64,000 nucleotides of DNA from assembly GCA_963724625.1 (NCBI GenBank), contig CAVRVO010000028.1:8021-72020 (forward strand), in the 5' to 3' direction. A program made the translations under genes and the position numbers. This DNA comes from DATBVX01 sp963724625. Lineage in GTDB: Bacteria; Pseudomonadota; Gammaproteobacteria; Steroidobacterales; Steroidobacteraceae. Below the pieces are notes generated by a model. The model did no database searches. It was not told the origin of the DNA and was given only the letters and a program-made list of their open reading frames with translations. Within the stretch, counting starts at the first letter, position 1; each line of letters opens with the position of its first letter. Shown here piece by piece: positions 58,511-64,000 of the stretch.

Positions 58511-60031
58511 ATGCGTGGCGTAAGACATCTCATCTACTTGGTGTTCGCGATCGTCCTGGTCGCGTGCGGTGGCGGTGGCGGCGGTTCCAGTATGGCGCCG
58601 GCCACGGCGACGATTTCGGTGACGCCCGCAACGATCGCGCTGGGTCAGAGCGCGACACTCACCTGGAGTACGAATGGCACGTCCTGTACCGCGAGCGGCG
58701 CATGGAGCGGTACTCAAGCCGCGAGCGGGACGCTCGTCGTCACGCCGACTGCCACGGGCGCGCAGACCTACACCCTCGTGTGCTCCGGCGGCATATACAG
58801 TACGAGCACCAGCCAGTCGGCAACGCTCACCGTCAATGAACCGAGCGCTTTTTCAATGAGCAGTCTCGTGTCCGATGGCGCCGTCACGGCCGCCACCACG
58901 GATGCCAACCTCAAGAACCCGTGGGGTATCGTGTTCGGGCCCACCACGCCGGTGTGGATCGCGAACAATGGGACCCAAACATCGACGCTCTACGACGGCA
59001 CCGGCACCAAGCTGCCACTGACCGTAAGCCTGCCTGCGGGATTGAACGGCAGTGCCGACGCCACGGGTATCGTCTTCAACGGCAGCTCGACCGACTTCGT
59101 CGTAACGCAGCCTGGGGGTACCGCTTCAGGCGTCGCCCGTTTCATCTTTGATGGCGAGGGCGGGACGATCATGGGCTGGTCGCCTGCGGCCGATGCCACA
59201 CACGCGATCATCGGGTACGACGATGGCGCCGGCGGCGCAGTCTACAAGGGGCTCGCGATCGCGAACGATGGCACGGCGAACCACCTGTACGCGACCGACT
59301 TCCACAACGGCAAGGTCGACGTCTTCGACGCCACCTTCGCCAAGGTCACTGTGACGGGCGGCTTCACGGATTCGACCCTGCCCGCGGGCTATGCACCCTT
59401 TGGCATTCAGGCGCTGCAGATTGGCGGTCAAACACGCATCGTCGTCACATACGCGCAGAAGGATCCGCAGTCGAACGACGAAGTCGCGGGGGCTGGCTTC
59501 GGTCTCGTCAACGTGTTCGACACCAGCGGTACGCTGATGACGCACCTGGTCCCGGTCGGCCACGAGTTGAATGCTCCGTGGGGCGTGGCGCTGGCGCCCG
59601 ACGGCTTCGGCACGATGAGTAATGCGCTGCTGATCGGCAACTTCGCCGACGGCGTGATCAACGCCTACGACCCGGTCACGGGTGCGTTCCTGGGAGCGCT
59701 TCACGATGGCGCTGGCAATCTGATTGCAACGCCCGGTCTTTGGGGCATGGCGTTCGGCAACGGCGCGCGCAATCAACCGACGACGACGCTCTACATCGCT
59801 GCCGGAATCGCGGACGAAGCGGATGGTCTGTATGCGCGAATCGATCTCGGGGCGACTGCCCCCGATATCGTTGCTCCGACGGTTTCCCTCACGGCGCCGC
59901 CCGCCGGTACAGTGAGCGGCACGGTAGCAGTGAGCGCGAATGCGGCGGATAACGTCGGCGTAACGCAGGTGGAATTCTTCGCGGGCCACGACGTCACTCG
60001 GCGTCGCTACGACGGCACCCTTCTCGGTTAA
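58511..60031 (+). CDS. TIGR03118-family lipoprotein with Ig-like domain (frameshifted before haem domain)
   Basis: The start is ATG 58511 (MRGVRHLIYLVFAIVLVACG, lipobox LVAC). A short bacterial Ig-like region (ATISVTPATIALGQSATLTW) is followed by the TIGR03118 beta-propeller-like domain: NLKNPWGIVFGPTTPVWIAN, ATGIVFNGSSTDF, LYATDFHNGKVDVFDATF, GFTDSTLPAGYAPFGIQAL and NAPWGVALAPDGFG. A second Ig-like region (VGVTQVEFFAG) runs into a frameshift at 59985 (one extra C). The corrected gene continues to 60474 through a second shift near 60189. Function unknown; surface-exposed. Confidence 0.85.
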   Translation: MRGVRHLIYLVFAIVLVACGGGGGGSSMAPATATISVTPATIALGQSATLTWSTNGTSCTASGAWSGTQAASGTLVVTPTATGAQTYTLVCSGGIYSTSTSQSATLTVNEPSAFSMSSLVSDGAVTAATTDANLKNPWGIVFGPTTPVWIANNGTQTSTLYDGTGTKLPLTVSLPAGLNGSADATGIVFNGSSTDFVVTQPGGTASGVARFIFDGEGGTIMGWSPAADATHAIIGYDDGAGGAVYKGLAIANDGTANHLYATDFHNGKVDVFDATFAKVTVTGGFTDSTLPAGYAPFGIQALQIGGQTRIVVTYAQKDPQSNDEVAGAGFGLVNVFDTSGTLMTHLVPVGHELNAPWGVALAPDGFGTMSNALLIGNFADGVINAYDPVTGAFLGALHDGAGNLIATPGLWGMAFGNGARNQPTTTLYIAAGIADEADGLYARIDLGATAPDIVAPTVSLTAPPAGTVSGTVAVSANAADNVGVTQVEFFAGHDVTRRRYDGTLLG

Positions 60032-60198
60032 CTGGAATACCACCACTACGGCCAATGGCAATGTGAACGTGACCGCCGTGGCGCACGACGCGGCCGGCAA
60101 TACGACCACTTCTGCACCGGTGGCGGTCACGGTTTCCAACACCGCTCCGGCGGCACCGACGCTGGCGCAACTGCAGGCCAACATCTTCGACGCCGAGT

Positions 60199-60474
60199 TG
60201 TTCCACATGTCACACGGGCGTGGGGACCTCTCTGCCCGGTGTGATGAATCTGACCAGCGCCTCCGCGACGTTCGCCGCCCTCGTCAACGTGACGAGCATC
60301 GATGAACCCGCGTTCAAGCGCGTGCTGCCTGGCGACCCGAACAACAGCTACATCATTCACAAGCTCGAGGGCACACAGAGCGTCGGCTCACGCATGCCCT
60401 TCGGAGGGCCGTTCCTCGACCAGGCGACCATCGATCAGGTCCGGGCGTGGATTCAGGCGGGCGCTGCACCATGA
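60199..60474 (+). CDS. C-terminal haem domain of the TIGR03118 lipoprotein (frameshifted)
   Basis: In this frame CSTCHTGVGTSLPGVMNL carries a CXXCH motif. FKRVLPGDPNNSYIIHKLEG and MPFGGPFLDQATIDQVRAW complete a domain very like that of the divergent lipoprotein at 57513-58331. The stretch 59991-60198 in a third frame encodes the connecting Ig-like domain (TSLGVATTAPFSVNW, VTVSNTAPAAPTLAQLQANI). Removing one base near 60189 restores NIFTPSCSTCHTG, the typical context. It is not an independent gene. Confidence 0.75.
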   Translation, partial: CSTCHTGVGTSLPGVMNLTSASATFAALVNVTSIDEPAFKRVLPGDPNNSYIIHKLEGTQSVGSRMPFGGPFLDQATIDQVRAWIQAGAAP

Positions 60475-60553
60475 GGTGTTGAATCGGTCGGCTCGGCGAG
60501 GAACCCTCGCTCGTGGATTGAACTACCGGGGGGACGGACGCAACTAACTTCGC

Positions 60554-60913
60554 GTGCGAGCCGGACGGATCTCACTGCTCATGGCGATCGCGCTGCTCGG
60601 CGCGGGTCCGGCAGCGGCCGGCGGCCGCTGGAGCGGATTTCTCGCCGCGACGAGCGATTACGTCTATCGCGGTGTCTCTCAAACGCATAACCAGCCGGCA
60701 CTGCAAGGTGAGGTCCATTATGAAACTGCGGCGAGCATGGTCGTCGGAATGTGGGCCTCGACCGTGCAGCCCACGAGCGATACAGAGACGCTCGAGCTCG
60801 ACGCATACCTGGGTAAGTCGTGGCTGCTTGCCGATGACTTGCTGCTGAGCGCTCACCGCCGTCCACTACGCGTATCTCGATACGTCGACGTGGGGACCGA
60901 AGGACTACGATGA
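60554..60913 (+). CDS. TorF-like outer-membrane protein, N-terminal part (frameshifted)
   Basis: The frame opens with GTG 60554 and a signal peptide (ISLLMAIALLGAGPAAAGG), followed by WSGFLAATSDYVYRGVSQTH, the hallmark N-terminus of the TIGR02001/TorF family of putative porins. After LLLSA (about 60857) an extra base puts it out of frame. The corrected reading continues as TAVHYAYLDTSTWGPKDYDE in the next part. It lies 79 bases after the TIGR03118 gene, with a small hairpin GCGAGG-AAC-CCTCGC between. Confidence 0.75.
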   Translation: MRAGRISLLMAIALLGAGPAAAGGRWSGFLAATSDYVYRGVSQTHNQPALQGEVHYETAASMVVGMWASTVQPTSDTETLELDAYLGKSWLLADDLLLSAHRRPLRVSRYVDVGTEGLR

Positions 60914-61268
60914 GATCCTGGCATCGCTCGGCTACCGTGGCCTTCTGTTCGCCACCGTCGCATGGTCGCCAAACACCTGGCGTTACTCGATTTCCAATGA
61001 CTCATCCCGGCACTCGGCGGCCTCGTACGAAGTCGCGACGCATCTGCCCTTTGCGCGCGACTGGTACTTGTCCGGCGGTGTGGGCTACTACGATTTGGGC
61101 CAATTCGTCGATCCCAGCTACTGGTACTGGAACGCGGGTGTCGGCTACGGTCTTAGACACTATCAGGTGGATCTGTCCTATTTCGGCAACGATGCGGCGG
61201 CGAGACCACAGGTTTATGGCGATAGTCAGCGCGCCAAATGGGCGCTGACTCTGACTTGGCATTTTTAG
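60860..61268 (+). CDS. TorF-like outer-membrane protein, C-terminal part (frameshifted)
   Basis: This frame carries the rest of the barrel: EILASLGYRGLLFATVAWSP, NTWRYSISNDSSRHSAASYE, WYLSGGVGYYDLGQFVDPSY, NAGVGYGLRHYQVDLSYFGN and the last strand ALTLTWHF. No start codon of its own is expected; the first Met in frame is at 61068. Together the pieces give a protein of about 237 residues, normal for this family. Confidence 0.75.
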
Positions 61269-61314
61269 GACGATCGATATTGAACCGAAGCGGTGCTTAC
61301 GGGAACTCACGAGC

Positions 61315-61917
61315 ATGAGTCGACGCGACCCCGACCGCAGCACCGCGTACCACACGCCCTCGGCGTCCGATCACGAGCGCGCGCTGCTCGCGCGCGTCGC
61401 GTTGCGCGAAAGCGCGGCGTTCCAGGAACTTTATTTCATTTATCACCGGCGCTTAGCACGGTTTCTCACGCGTTTCGTGCATCGCTATGACATCGCCGAG
61501 GAAGTCATCAACGACACGATGTGGGTCGTGTGGTCCAAAGCTTGCGACTTCCGGAATGCCTCGCGAGTCTCGACGTGGATCATGGGAATTGCCTATCGCC
61601 GTGCCCTTAAAACTCTGCAACGTGTGCGTGCCGTCACATCGAACGAGAACCCTGGCACTTCGGTTCCGGAACTCACGACTGAAGAGCCTCAGCGCACGAA
61701 CGAGTTGCGTGAGTGGCTCGGTCAGGCGCTCGAGACCTTGCCACTCGAGCAGCGCCTGGTTCTCGAGCTGACTTACTTTCTCGGCCATTCCTGCGAGGAG
61801 ATCGCGCAAATCATGGATTGCCCGGTGAACACAGTGAAGACGCGCATGTTCCACGCCAGGCAGAAGCTGCGGGTCACGCTGCCGCAGCTGGCCGGCCAGC
61901 CGGAGCTCGATCGATGA
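61315..61917 (+). CDS. ECF-type RNA polymerase sigma factor
   Basis: The 200 residues have region 2 (FQELYFIYHRRLARFLTRFV, DIAEEVINDTMWVVWSKACD, WIMGIAYRRALKTLQR) and region 4 (ALETLPLEQRLVLELTYFLG, SCEEIAQIMDCPVNTVKTRM) in the normal order and length for extracytoplasmic-function sigma factors. The downstream gene, whose ATG overlaps the stop (ATGA), encodes a zinc-finger anti-sigma factor, so the two are co-translated. The promoter it recognises cannot be told from here. Confidence 0.95.
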   Translation: MSRRDPDRSTAYHTPSASDHERALLARVALRESAAFQELYFIYHRRLARFLTRFVHRYDIAEEVINDTMWVVWSKACDFRNASRVSTWIMGIAYRRALKTLQRVRAVTSNENPGTSVPELTTEEPQRTNELREWLGQALETLPLEQRLVLELTYFLGHSCEEIAQIMDCPVNTVKTRMFHARQKLRVTLPQLAGQPELDR

Positions 61918-62630
61918 GCAATCACGTGCCGCCAGATGAAGTCCATGACCGGGCCTGGGAGCTTTTACCCTGGATCGTCAACGGGCGCCTCGCGCGCGAC
62001 GATGAGCCCTGGGTCGGTCGGCATCTGGATGAGTGCGCAGAGTGCCGACGCGAAATCGAAATACAAAGCGACATTCGCAGCGCACTCATCGGCGAGGCGC
62101 GCGTCGAGTACACGCCGCAAGCGTCGTTTCAGAAGCTGGTTGCGCGCATGGAAGAAATCGATCACGCGTCACCGCGTGATCCGATCTCAAACGAGCCGTC
62201 CGCCGCGCCAGCATTGCTGCGCCGCCAGCCGACAGTCGCTCCTGCGAGCAGGCTGCCGCGGTGGTTGATCTATACCCTGGGCGCGCAGTGTGCGGCGGTA
62301 GCGGCGATCGCGATCTTAGTTGGCTGGCAGACCACTGAGCGATTCTTTGCCCCTAGCTATCAGACTCTCAGCGCGGGCGAGCCCGCCGCGGCGGCGGGCG
62401 GCAATCTTCACGTGGTGCTTGCGCCCGCGGTGACGGTCACTGAGTTCCAGTCGCTGCTCGAATTGATACACGCGCGAGTCCTCGCCGGTCCGTCTGCCGC
62501 GCACGTCTGGACCCTGGGAGTACCGTACTCCACCGACACGCCACAGTTCGCGGCCCTCATCCGCAATCTGCGCTCCGATTCTCGCATCACGTTCGTCGAG
62601 CCGGTTGCGGCGGCGGAGACGAATCGGTGA
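61914..62630 (+). CDS. Membrane-anchored anti-sigma factor with protease-prodomain-like periplasmic segment
   Basis: The 238 residues start with a zinc-finger anti-sigma domain: HLDECAECRREIE gives H37-x3-C41-x2-C44 (zf-HC2 pattern). A flexible linker precedes one membrane helix (about 117-138, IYTLGAQCAAVAAIAILVGW). The periplasmic remainder has VVLAPAVTVTEFQSLLELIH and FAALIRNLRSDSRITFVEPV. That end (L..LRSDxRITFVEP) resembles the end of inhibitor-I9/subtilisin propeptides, and the adjacent subtilase has the similar LLTRLAHDPRVEFAQPLN. The homology is inference from pattern, not measured. The stop overlaps the protease's GTG. Confidence 0.9.
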   Translation: MSNHVPPDEVHDRAWELLPWIVNGRLARDDEPWVGRHLDECAECRREIEIQSDIRSALIGEARVEYTPQASFQKLVARMEEIDHASPRDPISNEPSAAPALLRRQPTVAPASRLPRWLIYTLGAQCAAVAAIAILVGWQTTERFFAPSYQTLSAGEPAAAAGGNLHVVLAPAVTVTEFQSLLELIHARVLAGPSAAHVWTLGVPYSTDTPQFAALIRNLRSDSRITFVEPVAAAETNR

Positions 62631-63973
62631 AGCGTGCGCTGCTGGTCCTGCTGCTGTTCTCGCTTAGCGGCTGCGCTACGGGATTCGGCTCGCGGCACGC
62701 CGCGATGCTGCCGAGTGAGGCGCGAACCAATCCGCAGGATTTCATTGTCGTCGCCGTGCGCAACGACCCGATCTCCGTCGCGACGCGCGCGGGTTCCACG
62801 CCGCGCCAGTACAACGGCGCGGGGTCCAACTGGGTATCAAGCGCGGCGACGGCGCTGGTCGGTGCGATCGCTCGCGATTACGATCTGAACGAGGTTGCGG
62901 GTTGGCCCATCGCGGCGCTTCGCGTTCACTGCGTCGTGTTCCACCGGCCGCAAGGCGAAACGAGCGGCGACCTTCTCACTCGCCTCGCGCACGACCCGCG
63001 CGTCGAATTCGCACAGCCGCTCAACACGTTTCAGACTTCCTCCGCGACTTTCAACGACCCCTACGCAAAGTTGCAAGAGAGCCTCGATGTGCTCGGCGTT
63101 GCCGAAGCGCATCGCTGGTCGGTGGGCGAGGGCATACGCATCGCCGTCATCGACACCGGTATCGATTCGGAGCATCCGGATCTCAAGGGGCGCGTTGTCG
63201 CGCGCCGCAATTTCGTCGACAACGACATGCGCGGCTTCGAGCGCGACTTGCACGGAACTCAGGTTGCCGGCGTCATCGCGGCGCTCGCGAACAACCGCCA
63301 GGGCATCGTCGGCATCGCGCCGCGCGCGCAACTGCTCGCCTTCAAGGCCTGCTGGCACAGTGCAGGGGTGTCCGGCGCCCGCTGCAATTCTTTTTCGCTC
63401 GCTCAGGCACTGGTCGCGGCCGACGAATCCGGTGTCGACATTGTGAATCTGAGTCTCGCCGGACCTGCAGATCCGCTGCTCACACAGCTGGTGACCCGAG
63501 GTCTGGTACACGGAACGATTGTCGTCGGCAGTGTTCCGCCGGACGGCCGGCGTGACGGCTTTCCTGTCGGGATCGCCGGCGTAATTGCCGCGGATTCCTC
63601 CGCTCCAGCCGCACGATCCGCAAGCGTTCTATACGCGCCGGGTAACAATGTGCTCACGCTCGCTCCGGGCGGACAGTATGACTTCGCATCCGGCAGCTCA
63701 CTGGCGGCGGCTCACGTCACGGGTGTTCTGGCACTGATGCGCGCGCGGCGGCCCGACGCTTCCGCCGATGATCTCGGTCAGCTGCTCTTGAAAACGACAG
63801 AATCGATTGCGAGCGAGGCGGGGCCGGTCGATTCGATCAATGCGTGTGGCGCGCTCGCGGCCTTGATTGCGCGCAGCTCCTGTGCAGCACTTGCGAGCAC
63901 GGACAGCGACAACACGCGCGGGGTAGCACGACAGACGTCGCAGCGGGCACGCTCAGTTGCGAAGTTGCCTTAA
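62627..63973 (+). CDS. Subtilisin-like (S8) serine protease lipoprotein
   Basis: The 448 residues start at GTG 62627, overlapping the anti-sigma stop, with a lipobox (LFSLSGCATG, Cys16). An I9-like prodomain ends near residue 135 (LTRLAHDPRVEFAQPLN). The catalytic Asp176 lies in VIDTGIDSEHPDLKG, His209 in DLHGTQVAG and Ser358 in SGSSLAAAHVTG. The usual oxyanion-hole asparagine motif (AAGNDG) is replaced by VGSVPPDGRRDG, with no Asn at that place, so activity may be altered. The third member of the sigma/anti-sigma operon; likely outer- or inner-membrane anchored facing the periplasm. Confidence 0.93.
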   Translation: MKRALLVLLLFSLSGCATGFGSRHAAMLPSEARTNPQDFIVVAVRNDPISVATRAGSTPRQYNGAGSNWVSSAATALVGAIARDYDLNEVAGWPIAALRVHCVVFHRPQGETSGDLLTRLAHDPRVEFAQPLNTFQTSSATFNDPYAKLQESLDVLGVAEAHRWSVGEGIRIAVIDTGIDSEHPDLKGRVVARRNFVDNDMRGFERDLHGTQVAGVIAALANNRQGIVGIAPRAQLLAFKACWHSAGVSGARCNSFSLAQALVAADESGVDIVNLSLAGPADPLLTQLVTRGLVHGTIVVGSVPPDGRRDGFPVGIAGVIAADSSAPAARSASVLYAPGNNVLTLAPGGQYDFASGSSLAAAHVTGVLALMRARRPDASADDLGQLLLKTTESIASEAGPVDSINACGALAALIARSSCAALASTDSDNTRGVARQTSQRARSVAKLP

Positions 63974-64000
63974 GGAACTCGGTTAATCTGGGCTTCCCGC

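Overview
The window is GC-rich, densely coded bacterial chromosome from a Gram-negative proteobacterium. Outer-membrane proteins, a TonB receptor, a type V autotransporter, Tat and Sec signals, an AsmA protein and a cytochrome b remnant all point that way. The mix (TonB receptor, patatin/BamA-type protein, DUF3604, TIGR03118, TorF-like porin, ECF sigma operons) resembles environmental Gammaproteobacteria of the Xanthomonadales/Steroidobacter kind; that placement is inference. No tRNA, rRNA, CRISPR array, transposase or phage module was seen.

Layout. 1-3.1 kb: a secreted protein gene running off the left edge, preceded on the minus strand by a well-conserved cyclic di-GMP-I riboswitch and a perfect CRP-type palindrome, then a TonB-dependent receptor. 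3.1-12.9 kb: an S41 peptidase (frameshifted) divergent from a two-TM potassium channel, a fused double permease plus ATPase of the nitrate/taurine/bicarbonate class, exonuclease III, alpha-carbonic anhydrase and an arylsulfatase broken twice. The last two share a near-identical upstream element. 13-22 kb: a broken outer-membrane protein, a patatin-BamA (type Vd) protein, a glycine-zipper protein, two AraC regulators, an MltF-like lytic transglycosylase and a truncated thioredoxin-reductase-like gene. 22.2-30.7 kb: one giant autotransporter gene in four reading-frame pieces, containing four tandem repeats of about 284 residues. 30.8-43.5 kb: acyltransferase/SGNH protein, a phosphatase-superfamily protein behind a good Pho box, M24 peptidase, aldo/keto reductase, DUF3604 lipoprotein, AsmA protein and a MAPEG-like protein. 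43.6-44.9 kb: a heavily decayed cytochrome b gene. 45.1-53.7 kb: a minus-strand set of small-molecule and stress enzymes (cupin, two HD proteins, NmrA-like, two alpha/beta hydrolases) opposite msrA-msrB-superoxide dismutase. 53.7-61.3 kb: a Tat-exported FAD oxidoreductase and a group of surface or periplasmic proteins with single CXXCH haem motifs. 61.3-64 kb: an operon of ECF sigma factor, anti-sigma factor and subtilisin-like lipoprotein.

A striking property of the whole window is the number of single-base frameshifts. At least twelve genes can be restored by adding or removing one base, often at a short homopolymer. This suggests consensus errors in a long-read or low-coverage assembly, except for the cytochrome b remnant and the truncated reductase, which look genuinely degraded.

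The most interesting candidates are the riboswitch with its adjacent CRP-type site, the sigma/anti-sigma/subtilase operon whose anti-sigma factor appears to carry a protease-prodomain-like periplasmic segment, the duplicated promoter element shared by carbonic anhydrase and sulfatase, and the haem-tagged porin/lipoprotein group.
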